A DNA stretch of 35,269 nucleotides from Candidatus Martarchaeota archaeon (lineage in GTDB: Archaea > Micrarchaeota > Micrarchaeia > Micrarchaeales > Micrarchaeaceae), in NCBI GenBank assembly GCA_023485505.1, contig JAMCZN010000024.1, forward strand, positions 1-35,269, in the 5' to 3' direction. The notes beneath the pieces were generated by a model that worked only from the letters and a program-made list of their open reading frames with translations, did no database searches and was not told where the DNA came from. Shown piece by piece: positions 15,055 to 24,375 of this stretch (position 1 is the first letter of the stretch; every line of letters starts with the position of its first letter). Made by a program: the position numbers and the translations under genes.

Positions 15055-16206
15055 TTGAAACTCGTTATGACACAGTCGAACCTTACGCTCATGGGCGGAG
15101 CCGAACGCATAGTATTGAAAATAGCCCAGCATTATGATGCCCCTATCTATACTGCAGAATTCAACAAGGAGACGACTTTCCCCGAATTCAAGGATATGAA
15201 CATAAATGTGATAAGCAAGAACAAGTTTTCCAAGCTGCTCCCTTACGGAAGGGCCAGTCAGGGCCTCGATTACGGGCTGTCCTTTTACGGGTTTAAGATG
15301 ATGGAAGACTATGACGTTATAAACGCTCACATTGCCCCAAGCCACTGGATAAGGAACAAGAACCCAGGAGTGCTATGGTACTGCCACACGCCATTGAGAG
15401 AGGTATGGGACATGTACAAATACCGTATGTCATTAAGGAAAATTCATCACCGGCCAATCTATATGGCGGGGGCGAGGGCGATAAGGGTCATGGACAGAAG
15501 CGTCGTGAAAAAAATAGAGGTAATCCTTACAAACAGCGCAAACACAAGGTCGAGGGTAGTAAAGTATTTTGGACGAGAGGATGCCGAAGTCCTGAATGGA
15601 GGGGTTGAATACGAAAGATATCGCGACAACGGAGACGACAGATACTTCTTTTATCCATCGAGATTCTCCCCGAACAAGAGGCAGCTTTACGTGATTGACG
15701 CATTCAAGATGTTCAAGAGGAAGAAGAAGGGTTACAAGCTCATCCTTGGAGGCGCCGTATCAAACGACAAATATTACCGTGAGTATTACGAAAAGACAAT
15801 AGAGGAGGCAAAGAAAGTCGGAGATATACAGATAGTGGCAAATCCCACAGACAAAAAACAGCTCGACCTCATCTCAAGGGCAACGGCCATAATGTATGCG
15901 CCGGTAAATGAGGATTACGGCCTTATCCCAGTAGAGTCAATGGCAAGCAGAAAACCGATAATATCCGTAAACGAAGGAGGACCTAAGGACACAATAGACA
16001 ACGGCAAAACTGGCTTCCTCGTAAACAACGAAAGCGAAATGGCAGATAGGATGCTGTATGTGGCGGAACACCCCGCCATTTCGAAACAAATGGGAAGACG
16101 CGGAATTGCGACCGTGAAGAAAAAATATACATGGGACAGGTTTTTTGAGGTATTCGACAAGAAACTTGCAAAAACGGTTAAGATAAGGGATGAATACGAG
16201 TCATGA
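15055..16206 (+). CDS. GT4-type glycosyltransferase
   Basis: About 383 residues of the GT-B fold, GT4 family, which move a sugar from a nucleotide sugar with retention of configuration. The N-terminal GGAERIVLKIAQHYDAPIYTAEF and the C-terminal domain with FYPSRFSPNKRQ, LGGAVSNDKYY and the E-x7-E motif in NEDYGLIPVESMASRKP near residue 285 are typical. I chose TTG at 15055, preceded by AAGGTGG at six bases and giving MKLVMTQ, over the upstream GTG at 15031. The next gene makes or handles nucleotide sugars, so the pair probably builds surface glycans or glycolipids. Confidence 0.92.
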   Translation: MKLVMTQSNLTLMGGAERIVLKIAQHYDAPIYTAEFNKETTFPEFKDMNINVISKNKFSKLLPYGRASQGLDYGLSFYGFKMMEDYDVINAHIAPSHWIRNKNPGVLWYCHTPLREVWDMYKYRMSLRKIHHRPIYMAGARAIRVMDRSVVKKIEVILTNSANTRSRVVKYFGREDAEVLNGGVEYERYRDNGDDRYFFYPSRFSPNKRQLYVIDAFKMFKRKKKGYKLILGGAVSNDKYYREYYEKTIEEAKKVGDIQIVANPTDKKQLDLISRATAIMYAPVNEDYGLIPVESMASRKPIISVNEGGPKDTIDNGKTGFLVNNESEMADRMLYVAEHPAISKQMGRRGIATVKKKYTWDRFFEVFDKKLAKTVKIRDEYES

Positions 16207-16218
16207 TGGTTCGATTAC

Positions 16219-16968
16219 ATGGATGTTTTGGTTCTTTGTGGAGGTTACGGCAAAAGGTTAGAGCCGGTCTCTGAATTTGTGCCAAAGTCCCTTCTCCCCG
16301 TACAAGGAAAACCAATAGTCGAACATATTCTGGAAAAGGTCGCAGATCTTTCTGATGAAGCCATGATAAACAGGGTGATAATAAACTCTAACGGGAAGTT
16401 TGCCGAACATTTCAGGTACTGGGTTAACCTGAGAAAATCCACTTACAAGTACGGGCTTGTCGAAATGGCAGACCCCACAACAAATAACGAAACTAAGCTT
16501 GGGGCTGTTGGAGGCATTAATTACTGCATCACAGAACTGGACATAAATGACGATTTACTTATCATAGCCGGCGATAATTACTTTGACTTTGAATTGACGG
16601 ACATCGACAGGCAATTCAGGGAGACCAACAAACCGGTAATAGCCCTGTTTGACATAGGCTCAAAGAAGGAAGCCGCACGCTTTGGAGTCATTGAGATGAA
16701 GGGCAATAAAGTAAACGGGTTTGAAGAAAAACCGGGCAACCCAAAATCAACACTCATAAGCACCGGGATTTACTTCTTTCCAAAAAGAGTATTGCCAATG
16801 ATAGGAGGTTACCTAGGGGATGGCAATCCAAAGGACAATATAGGGAGCTTCGTTTCATGGCTCATAAAGAGTACAGAAGTCCATGGCGTCATACAAAAAG
16901 GCATATGGGCGGATATAGGTACCCTTGATGCATACAGGAAACTTCTTCTGGAGCTGGAAAATAAATGA
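16219..16968 (+). CDS. sugar-1-phosphate nucleotidyltransferase
   Basis: 249 residues of the NTP_transferase family (RmlA/GlmU-like), which join NTP and a sugar 1-phosphate. The nucleotide-binding VLCGGYGKRLEPVSEFVPKSLLPVQGKPIVEHILE at the start is diagnostic, followed by LIIAGDNYFDFELTD with the metal-binding Asp, RFGVIEMKGNKVNGFEEKP and ADIGTLDAYRKL. No C-terminal left-handed helix repeat is present. The exact sugar is unknown. It follows the glycosyltransferase by 12 bases and is probably in the same operon. Confidence 0.92.
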   Translation: MDVLVLCGGYGKRLEPVSEFVPKSLLPVQGKPIVEHILEKVADLSDEAMINRVIINSNGKFAEHFRYWVNLRKSTYKYGLVEMADPTTNNETKLGAVGGINYCITELDINDDLLIIAGDNYFDFELTDIDRQFRETNKPVIALFDIGSKKEAARFGVIEMKGNKVNGFEEKPGNPKSTLISTGIYFFPKRVLPMIGGYLGDGNPKDNIGSFVSWLIKSTEVHGVIQKGIWADIGTLDAYRKLLLELENK

Positions 16969-16973
16969 TCTGC

Positions 16974-17347
16974 TTATTTCTTTTGTTGCGCAGCCTGCGG
17001 AGGAGTTAGCTCAATCACATACTTCGATATCACTTTTGCAGCATAGTCAAGCACTCTTTTTATGTTAGCTTCGGTATTTGTGCCGGTGCATATCATCTTC
17101 CCATTCTTGAAAAGTATTATTACCGCCTTTGGCTCTGCAATCTTGAATATCGCGCCGGGGAACTGTTCTGGCTCATAGTCTACTGCCTTCACCTCTTTTG
17201 AGAGCGCATAAAGGTCTATCACCGCGTGAAGGTCTGCGCTCACCACTATGTTCTGTATTTTTATTGCTGGAGTCGGTATGTTCTCGCTATTTGGTCTTGT
17301 TTTCTTGTTCGCCTTGCCACCTTTTTTAGAAGCCGTTGAATCACCAT
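16974..17347 (-). CDS. tbp: TATA-binding protein with one repeat only; 5' frame disrupted
   Basis: The frame ending at 16974 encodes one TBP repeat: KIQNIVVSADLHAVIDL, AVDYEPEQFPGAIF and AVIILFKNGKMICTGT, with the Phe and the LLF-GK-CTG strand that contact the DNA minor groove. Normal TBP has two such repeats in about 180 residues; here there is one (about 90) plus a Lys-rich leader. The frame has no ATG, GTG or TTG before the GTG at 17246, which would remove the first strand (KIQNI). An ATG at 17347, correctly spaced from a TATA box at 17373-17385, is in the -1-related frame and joins the TBP frame at an A6 run (17322-17327). With that shift the product is about 124 residues. Upstream the reductase gene leaves no room for a first repeat. 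Confidence 0.8.
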
Positions 17348-17372
17348 TGTTACAGTACTTTTAAAATAGAAA

Positions 17373-17385
17373 GATATATATACTA
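17373..17385 (-). promoter_or_regulatory. TATA box of the tbp gene
   Basis: An uninterrupted TA-rich element (TATATATA core) lies about 30 bases upstream of ATG 17347 on the minus strand, giving a transcription start near 17352. It supports 17347 as the real initiation site even though this ATG is out of frame with the TBP repeat. Confidence 0.5.
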
Positions 17386-17432
17386 GTTATAGCGCACAAG
17401 CTTTATTCGTTCTTAGCCAATATGATGCAACT

Positions 17433-18548
17433 ATGAGAGTGATAATCGTTGGTGCCGGCGTAATAGGTCTTTTCCTAGCCAAGAGGCTTGCAGAACAGCG
17501 CATTGATACCATTGTCTATGAATCAAAAAGCAGGATATCACAGGATACCGCAAAGGCATCCGGAATATTTTCAATAGATGGATTTGCAAAGCTAGGAGTA
17601 AATCCAAGGGAAGCCATGGTCAACATGCTAAACGGGGCGCACATATATGCTGGAGGGGAAAGGTTGGATATCATTTCAAAAAAGGACAAGGCATATGTGC
17701 TCGACAGGGGAAAGTTGGCCGAGATATGCATGCGCGAAGCCGAAAGGGCAGGGGCGAAGATAATCCTCGGAAAAAGGCTGAAGAAGGAGGACATAATCGA
17801 GCTCAGCAAAGACAGTGAGAATATCATGGTTGGTGCGGACGGCGCCGTATCTACGGTCGCAAGCGCGCTTGGATTCCCGGCCATAAAGGAGCATATACTG
17901 ACTTACAAGGCGGAATACGAAATGGCAACAGGAAATAATGGCATGGAAATAGACAAGGTGAACCTGTTCTTCTCAAACAAGATAGCAAAAAGGTTCTTCG
18001 GATGGACAGTGCCGTACTCAAATGGCAAACTGGAGATAGGGATTGGAATAAGCAGCAGGTCGAAGGAGACAAGCACGATGGCATTCGACAAGTTCCTTGA
18101 AATCGAATATATGAGGTCCATGATAACAGGAGCAAAGAAGACCGCAGGATATGCGAGCATCATTCCACTCGAAGCAAGAGCCAAAACAGTATCGAGAAAT
18201 GCAATATTGGTTGGCGACGCAGCGGGGCAGGTAAAAGCAACAACGGGGGGCGGCATAATATTTGGAGTGGCATGCGCGGAGGTGGCAGCATCATCGATTA
18301 AAAAATATGTTGAAGGAAAGGCGCCATTGGAACACTATGAAAAGGCATGGAGGAGGATGTACGGGGCGGACCTAAGGCTCCACAGGATGTTCCACGAATA
18401 CTATTCACATACGAACGAGGCGACGCTGGGGCTCATGATAAGGACGGCAAAGGTGCTCGGGCTTGACAGGTTCCTCGGAGAATACGGCGACATGGACAGC
18501 CCAAAGCTCATAATAAAGCGGTTCGTGCTCAGGGGGTTTGCCAAATAA
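17433..18548 (+). CDS. geranylgeranyl reductase family flavoprotein
   Basis: 371 residues. The FAD-binding GxGxxG is in VIIVGAGVIGLFLAKRLAE at the start; the second FAD motif is ILVGDAAGQVKATTGGGIIFGV near residue 265, which in this exact form marks the geranylgeranyl reductase family. In archaea these enzymes saturate the isoprenoid chains of membrane lipids; other members act on menaquinone. The PWTVPYSNGK-type motif is seen as FFGWTVPYSNGKLEIGIG. It diverges from tbp and has a TATA-like GCTTTATT about 30 bases before the ATG. Confidence 0.88.
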   Translation: MRVIIVGAGVIGLFLAKRLAEQRIDTIVYESKSRISQDTAKASGIFSIDGFAKLGVNPREAMVNMLNGAHIYAGGERLDIISKKDKAYVLDRGKLAEICMREAERAGAKIILGKRLKKEDIIELSKDSENIMVGADGAVSTVASALGFPAIKEHILTYKAEYEMATGNNGMEIDKVNLFFSNKIAKRFFGWTVPYSNGKLEIGIGISSRSKETSTMAFDKFLEIEYMRSMITGAKKTAGYASIIPLEARAKTVSRNAILVGDAAGQVKATTGGGIIFGVACAEVAASSIKKYVEGKAPLEHYEKAWRRMYGADLRLHRMFHEYYSHTNEATLGLMIRTAKVLGLDRFLGEYGDMDSPKLIIKRFVLRGFAK

Positions 18549-18558
18549 TCGGATATCG

Positions 18559-19944
18559 TCATAGCGACATGCTAACCGTCGATGCGATGCTTATGAACGG
18601 CTGCGGATACAAGCCAAACAATATTACCACTATCAGAGATATCAGGGAAACGGTTGCGATGCTCCAGTCCATGCTTACCTTCTCGTGCGGACGCTTTGAA
18701 TAAATGGACATCATGACCCTCGCATAATAGTATATCGATATGAAGCTGTTTATTATCGCTATCAGGGTGAGATAGAGGAGGCCCTGGTTTATCGCACTCG
18801 TAAACAGCAGGAACTTGCCCACGAAGCCCATCAATGGCGGCACGCCTATCATCGAAAGCATGAATATAGTAAGCGCAAATGCGGCGAACCTGTTCCTTGA
18901 ACTAAGGCCAAGATAATCCTGCACCGTCTTGATGTTCTTTGTTTCCAGCCACAATATGATTGCAAAAGTGCCGATTATCATGAACAAATGCGCGGCGATC
19001 TGGAATATGCTAGACTCCACGCCATATGCAGTGGCGGCGGCGATCCCTATTGCGATGTAACCGGCCTGTGAGATAGACGAATATGCAAACAGCCTCTTGA
19101 CATTATCCTGCACCAGCGCGACTATGTTTCCAAAAAACATAGTAAATACGGCAAGAACCTGGAACATCGATGAGAACGCGGCGCTGAACGGTATCATGGT
19201 TATGAAAAGTATCTCGAACAGCGCAACAAAAGCGACCTTCTTGTTTATTCCGGCAAGCATCGCGGTTATGTTGGCCGGCGCACCGCTATATACATCGGGA
19301 ACCCATAGGTTGAAAGGAAATATAGAGGCTTCAAAAGCAAGCCCGGCTATCACAAGCAGCAATGCAAGCACAGGCAGATATCCGGTCATGCTCGATATAC
19401 TGGTAAGGGAAAGCTGCGGATCAAATGGAAACAGCAGGACAAGGGCAAACGCAAGTACGGTTATGCCTATTGCAGAAAGTATGAACAGCTTTACGGCAGC
19501 CTCTATGTTCTCTTTGCCATTGACCATTATCATGAAAGCGGTTGGAAGGGACACCAGCTCTATGCCAAGCACTATCTCTATAAGCGAATAAGCCATCGCC
19601 ACGCTGTACATGCCGAAAGCGACGAACCCAAGAAGGAGCGAAAATGCAAAATAATCCTTTGAGTACCTGTATGAAATTATATTTACCATGATGAGGCCAA
19701 CGGAGAAAAGGGCCACGAAAAACATTGAAAACGGATAGATGTTAAGCAGATTGGCGGCGAATATATCATAAGTATTTGATTCCAATAGCACTATTGCAAG
19801 CACCGTTATTACGGCAAGGAAGGTTGTGCTTATTATGAGCTGGGCCTTCTTCCGTTTGTGGAATATGGAGAGCGCATTCACGAAAATGAATAACAATATC
19901 ATTATGCAAAGCGCGTATTCGTCCATTGAGATATATTGTTGCAT
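18559..19944 (-). CDS. nuoN: complex I subunit NuoN
   Basis: 461 residues, about 14 membrane helices, an antiporter-like subunit of the proton-pumping arm. Diagnostic are SLIEIVLGIELVSLPTAFMI (helix with the conserved Glu), LWVPDVYSGAPANITAMLAGINKKVAF and KRLFAYSSISQAGYIAIG. Subunit N has fewer insertions than L and ends without a lateral helix, as here. It is the last gene of the cluster, four bases after nuoM. Confidence 0.93.
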   Translation of the reverse strand: MQQYISMDEYALCIMILLFIFVNALSIFHKRKKAQLIISTTFLAVITVLAIVLLESNTYDIFAANLLNIYPFSMFFVALFSVGLIMVNIISYRYSKDYFAFSLLLGFVAFGMYSVAMAYSLIEIVLGIELVSLPTAFMIMVNGKENIEAAVKLFILSAIGITVLAFALVLLFPFDPQLSLTSISSMTGYLPVLALLLVIAGLAFEASIFPFNLWVPDVYSGAPANITAMLAGINKKVAFVALFEILFITMIPFSAAFSSMFQVLAVFTMFFGNIVALVQDNVKRLFAYSSISQAGYIAIGIAAATAYGVESSIFQIAAHLFMIIGTFAIILWLETKNIKTVQDYLGLSSRNRFAAFALTIFMLSMIGVPPLMGFVGKFLLFTSAINQGLLYLTLIAIINSFISIYYYARVMMSIYSKRPHEKVSMDWSIATVSLISLIVVILFGLYPQPFISIASTVSMSL

Positions 19945-19948
19945 ATAA

Positions 19949-21382
19949 TCATATAGAGAAATTTGAGAATATACTTAAAGCTATGAACGGAAGCACACCG
20001 AATAGGAATATGAAGAACAAAAGTATAGAAAACCCGACCCTTTGCGAAGTCCCTACGTATTCGACAGGCTTTGACGCATCTTTAGTGGACAGTATGGATT
20101 TATTGACCACATAATAAAGAAATGCGCCCATCAGCATTATGGAAAATAGCGGAATGGCCCCGTATAATGAAAACTTCTGTATGGCTGCGATGAATATGAG
20201 CACGTCACCGACAAATGCGGCGGTGAGCGGCACGCCGGTGGTTGCAAACACCCCGGTAAGGAACGTGTATGCCGTTGAAATCGAGTTTCTCACCACCCCC
20301 TTGACCGACCTTATGTCGCGATCCGAGAACATGTATCCTATCGTTCCAGACACCAAGAATAACATCGATATGGCAAACCCGTGAGCCAGCATTGCGTATG
20401 TGGCGCCCATTATCCCAAGCGTGCTGAATGCGGATATGCCAACAAGCACTATGCTCATCTCGACTATGGTCGTATATGCGATTATCCTCTTTATGTCGTG
20501 CTGTGTCATCAGCACAAACGCGGCGTAAAACGCCGAAAACCCGGCAAGTATCGCTATTACTGGGGTAAACTCGTTGGCTATTGGCAACATGATGAACGCA
20601 AGTATCATGCCATAACCCCCGAATTTGGTAAGCACGCCGGAAAGCAGCATTGATCCCTGTGTGGATGCTTCGGTATGCGCATCCGGAAGCCATAGGTGCA
20701 CCGGGAATACGGGCATGTTTATAAGGAACGCAAAGAAGAACAACGAGAATATCAGGGCCTGGGTGCCGACAGGTATGGAAGAGTAGTTTGCGGTTATGTA
20801 TGATATGTCAAAGGAGTGCAGCGGAGTGTTGAAATATATCAGCATTATGGCAAAAAGCAGCAATAGGCTGGCAAGAAGCTCGTACATTATGAACTTTATG
20901 GCAGCCATGCGCCTGTTTGCGGATCCCAATAAGTATATCATGAAGAACAACGCCACAACCCCCACATCCCAGAATATGAAGAATATGAATAGGTTTCCTG
21001 ATGCGAAAAGCCCTATAGCGGCGAGCTCGAACAACAGCACCAATATGCTTGAAACCTTCAGGTTCTCGTTTTCCACATTCCCGGAAAGCATAGTCACGAA
21101 TGACACGACAGACGCCATCAGTATTAGCGCAAGGGACACAGGATTTACTACGAAGTTCAGGCTTATGCCAAAGTTTGATATGTAGTACATGTAGTTTTCA
21201 GATATGGATCCGGGCGAACCGGCGGCTCCTGCCAAAAACACGTAAAGCAGCAGTATTGCCAGTTCCATCACGATAAGCGACACTACGGTGCTTATCACTT
21301 TGCTGTATTTTTCATTGAACACAATGGTCACGGCTAACCCAATCGAGAGCAGGAGCAACATAATTCCTATTATTGGTATCAT
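19949..21382 (-). CDS. nuoM: complex I subunit NuoM
   Basis: 477 residues, about 14 membrane helices. VFPVHLWLPDAHTEASTQGSMLLSGVLTKFGGYG with the channel Lys and HDIKRIIAYTTIVEMSIVLVGI are typical of NuoM among the three antiporter-like subunits. A conserved Glu lies in the helix FELAAIGLFASGN. It takes part in proton translocation next to NuoL and NuoN. The start overlaps the nuoL stop by four bases. Confidence 0.95.
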   Translation of the reverse strand: MIPIIGIMLLLLSIGLAVTIVFNEKYSKVISTVVSLIVMELAILLLYVFLAGAAGSPGSISENYMYYISNFGISLNFVVNPVSLALILMASVVSFVTMLSGNVENENLKVSSILVLLFELAAIGLFASGNLFIFFIFWDVGVVALFFMIYLLGSANRRMAAIKFIMYELLASLLLLFAIMLIYFNTPLHSFDISYITANYSSIPVGTQALIFSLFFFAFLINMPVFPVHLWLPDAHTEASTQGSMLLSGVLTKFGGYGMILAFIMLPIANEFTPVIAILAGFSAFYAAFVLMTQHDIKRIIAYTTIVEMSIVLVGISAFSTLGIMGATYAMLAHGFAISMLFLVSGTIGYMFSDRDIRSVKGVVRNSISTAYTFLTGVFATTGVPLTAAFVGDVLIFIAAIQKFSLYGAIPLFSIMLMGAFLYYVVNKSILSTKDASKPVEYVGTSQRVGFSILLFFIFLFGVLPFIALSIFSNFSI

Positions 21383-23145
21383 GCTAACACGTACAAAACA
21401 ATCAAGAACATAATTCCTAGCACAAAGGCGAATACGTATGAATTTGTCTGGCCATTTACGATCTTCCTTAGGCCGTTTCCGCTGGTTATCACAGACCTTG
21501 CAAGGCCATAGATGGATTTGTCAAAAGAGAAGTCAAATGCAGATACGGCGCGCGCAAACGCCATAGTAACCCCAACGATGTACAGATAAACTGCATTGAC
21601 GGCCCTGCTGCTGTAAAGCACATTGAACAGCATTTTGTTGGTGGACGAGAGCTTGGCCCTGAAGCCTTTCATATATACCCTATAGGCTACAATAATTCCG
21701 ATGACCGCTATCACGTTTCCGACTACAGCCGACAATAACGCAATGCTGTAGCTTCCGTTCAAGAACCCAGGAAGCTTCAGGTATGCGTAATCGGCCACGA
21801 ATACCAGGGCAGCAAGGATGAACATAGGTATAAGCATGCTCCTAGGGGTTGATTTGTAATTTATGTTTATTTCGGTGCCGGACTCGTACGACTTCCTTAA
21901 CGGTATGAAAAGCCACCTGAATATGTAGATGCTTGACGCAAACCCTATCAGCAGCAGCATGCTGTATACCACCATATTGCTTGCAACCGAATTCACGGCA
22001 TCCTTTCCGAAGAATCCGCTCATAGGGAACAGGCCGGCCAGTGATACGGCGGCTATCACTATAGAGAGGAACACAAGCTTTCTCGTGGACGAGCCATATG
22101 TGGAATAGATGTCCTCCTTCTCGTCATTAGCCTTCATTATGTATCCGGCGCCCATGAACAACAATGCCTTGTAGAAGGCCTGCACGAAGAAGAGCATCAT
22201 TGCAGCCATCACGGAACCAAGCCCGAGCGCAACGAACATCAACCCAAGGTCTTCTATTGTCGAATATGCAAGTATCTTCTTTATGTGCCTTTCAGTAAGC
22301 GCATTGGTGGCGCCCAATATCGCGCTTACAAGCCCTATGACGAGGATTATGCCAAGCATGTCGGCTTTCACGTAAAGGGGGAACAGCACCGCTATCAGGA
22401 AAACACCAGCCTTGACCATAGTGGAAGAATGCAGGAATGCGGACACTGGCGTGGGGCCTTCCATTGCATCTGAAAGCCATTCGTGGAACGGGAACTGCGC
22501 AGATTTTGTAAACGCTGCAATAAGTATGAATGATAGCGCGACATAAAGCGCAGGTGATGATGGAGAGCCCATTATCGCGCTAAATCCAAATGTGCCGTAG
22601 GTTGTCCCGATTATCAATATCGCGGCAAGCATGAATATGTCGCCGATAAGTATCGTCGTTATCGCCTTCCTGGCAGCGGTGGGCGCATGCTCCTTGTGGT
22701 ACCAGAAACCTATCAAAAGATAGCTGGTTATCCCAAGCATCTCCCATGCTATGAACATGGTTATGAAGTTCGCGCTTATCGCAAACAGCATCATGGATGC
22801 CGCAAATATGCTCATCTCGAAAAAGAATCTTGGCTGTTCGCTCGGAACTTCCATGAAGCCTAGAGAATAAAGGAAGACCAACGGGGTTATCAGGGATACC
22901 ACCATCAGGAGCAGCATGTTCAGCGGAAGAGTCGCGATGGATATGTTGAAGCTTATTCCGTTAGCGGAGAACCAATTGAAGCTCTGGGTGGTAAATGGCC
23001 CGTATGAAAACACAAGATACGCGAGCAGAAGCGAAACCAGGCTTGCCGCGAATGCGATATATTTCACAATATTTGGGAATCTTTTCAGCGGCAACGCAAG
23101 CAAGGCCGCCGCGAGCAATGGCACAATCACTAATAATGCAAACAT
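21379..23145 (-). CDS. nuoL: complex I subunit NuoL
   Basis: 588 residues, the distal antiporter-like subunit. FPFHEWLSDAMEGPTPVSAFLHSSTMVKAGVFLIAVLFPLY, in order, and LAYSTIEDLGLMFVALGLG are NuoL signatures; the C-terminal part after residue 450 corresponds to the extra helices and lateral arm that run along the membrane arm. It starts directly at the nuoK stop (TGAATG), so translation is likely coupled. Confidence 0.95.
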   Translation of the reverse strand: MFALLVIVPLLAAALLALPLKRFPNIVKYIAFAASLVSLLLAYLVFSYGPFTTQSFNWFSANGISFNISIATLPLNMLLLMVVSLITPLVFLYSLGFMEVPSEQPRFFFEMSIFAASMMLFAISANFITMFIAWEMLGITSYLLIGFWYHKEHAPTAARKAITTILIGDIFMLAAILIIGTTYGTFGFSAIMGSPSSPALYVALSFILIAAFTKSAQFPFHEWLSDAMEGPTPVSAFLHSSTMVKAGVFLIAVLFPLYVKADMLGIILVIGLVSAILGATNALTERHIKKILAYSTIEDLGLMFVALGLGSVMAAMMLFFVQAFYKALLFMGAGYIMKANDEKEDIYSTYGSSTRKLVFLSIVIAAVSLAGLFPMSGFFGKDAVNSVASNMVVYSMLLLIGFASSIYIFRWLFIPLRKSYESGTEININYKSTPRSMLIPMFILAALVFVADYAYLKLPGFLNGSYSIALLSAVVGNVIAVIGIIVAYRVYMKGFRAKLSSTNKMLFNVLYSSRAVNAVYLYIVGVTMAFARAVSAFDFSFDKSIYGLARSVITSGNGLRKIVNGQTNSYVFAFVLGIMFLIVLYVLA

Positions 23146-23454
23146 TCAATCCCTCAATCTTGAAAGCTTAGTCACATCCATGCTGGTTTCGTACCGGCTT
23201 AGGTACCTGTAGAACGACACAAGGGCGATTGCCTCCGTGGCGGCTATGGTCCATATCATGAATAGCAACACCAGTATATTGCCGTTGGAGTCGAAATAGA
23301 AGAATACAGTGGCAAGAAGCGTTGCGGCGGCAAGCGCTATCTCTATCGACAAAAGCATCAGTATGAAATGCCTTGATGCGACCACGCCGACTATGCCTAT
23401 GGCAAATACCGCAAAGCTAAATGCCACGAAATACTCAATCGGTACTGTTATCAT
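23146..23454 (-). CDS. nuoK: complex I subunit NuoK
   Basis: 102 residues and three membrane helices, the usual size. The second helix ILMLLSIEIALAAATLLATVFF carries the conserved Glu of the proton path, and VLLFMIWTIAATEAIALVSFYRYLSR gives the third helix with its own conserved Glu. It overlaps the nuoJ stop by four bases. Confidence 0.95.
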   Translation of the reverse strand: MITVPIEYFVAFSFAVFAIGIVGVVASRHFILMLLSIEIALAAATLLATVFFYFDSNGNILVLLFMIWTIAATEAIALVSFYRYLSRYETSMDVTKLSRLRD

Positions 23455-23951
23455 TTTTTAGCACCCATCCTTTTCATCAGGACTATGGAGCCCAGGGACA
23501 CGCCGAACAGCAATATCAGCATTATGTAGAACAGCCCTATGCCGGAGCTTATTGATTCGTTTATGGAAGAACCGTTGAATATGTTGCCTTCAGAGCCGCT
23601 TACCCCGAGGCTATTGCCAAGGAACAGCGGCAGCACTATTGCAAGGAAAAACACTATCCAGAATACTATGAGAAGCCTTAATCTGGTGTGCTTGAACTTT
23701 GAGTACGGGATGCTAGCCACACCTGCAAAGATGAAAGTGGTGACCCCTCCGACCATTATGAAAAGCTGGACTACGGCCAGTATCGGCTGCCCTATAAGAA
23801 GGAACAGCAGGGAGTTTGCGAAAAATACCCCGCTCAGCATCAGAGTTGCCCTTAGTATGTCCTTGAAAGTAAAAACTAGAATTGAAAATATGATTCCTAA
23901 CGCTGCGAAGATCGCGAATATAACTATGCCCAGCATCGCAGAAATATGCAA
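23451..23951 (-). CDS. nuoJ: complex I subunit NuoJ
   Basis: 166 residues, five membrane helices. The segment DILRATLMLSGVFFANSLLFLLIGQPILAVVQLFIMVGGVTTFIFAGV, in order, matches the helices TM2-TM3 of NuoJ, including the flexible region near the glycine-rich VGG. It forms part of the E-channel next to NuoH and NuoK. The start is TTG at 23951 or ATG at 23936; the second gives MLGIVIFAIFAAL and is equally good. Confidence 0.9.
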   Translation of the reverse strand: MHISAMLGIVIFAIFAALGIIFSILVFTFKDILRATLMLSGVFFANSLLFLLIGQPILAVVQLFIMVGGVTTFIFAGVASIPYSKFKHTRLRLLIVFWIVFFLAIVLPLFLGNSLGVSGSEGNIFNGSSINESISSGIGLFYIMLILLFGVSLGSIVLMKRMGAKK

Positions 23952-23975
23952 ACAAAGGAATAAATTGGCTTTGGT

Positions 23976-24362
23976 TTACTCGAGGTCTTCGGGTCTTTTT
24001 ATTAAATCCCTCCTATCATATACCTCATATTCGGTTATCTTTGTAAGAATCAGGCAGTCCGTCGGGCAAACCTCTTCGCACAGCGCGCAGAAAAGGCACC
24101 TTTCCAGGTCTATCTCGGGAAACAGCTTGGGGTTTGTGTCCTTGTGGAATGCGGTCGGAATATCGGCTTCGACCATCTTTATCGTCTGATTTGGGCAAAT
24201 GCGCGCGCATGCCTGGCAGTTTATACACGTGTTCATGTCCAGCTTGTGCATGCCCCTATAAGTGTCGTCAAGCGTCTCCTTGTTTTCGGGAAACTCTACA
24301 GTGGAGGGCTTCTTCACCACACCCTTGGCGACTTCCACAAGCGAATTTATGATCATTTTCAC
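23976..24362 (-). CDS. nuoI: complex I subunit NuoI (two 4Fe-4S clusters)
   Basis: 128 residues with two cluster-binding motifs, CINCQACARICP near residue 45 and CLFCALCEEVCP near residue 88, each Cys-x2-Cys-x2-Cys-x3-Cys-Pro. These carry electrons through the peripheral arm toward quinone. It is the only peripheral-arm subunit in this cluster. Spacing is 13 bases after nuoH and 24 before nuoJ. Confidence 0.95.
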   Translation of the reverse strand: MKMIINSLVEVAKGVVKKPSTVEFPENKETLDDTYRGMHKLDMNTCINCQACARICPNQTIKMVEADIPTAFHKDTNPKLFPEIDLERCLFCALCEEVCPTDCLILTKITEYEVYDRRDLIKRPEDLE

Positions 24363-24375
24363 ACCGATTCATGCA

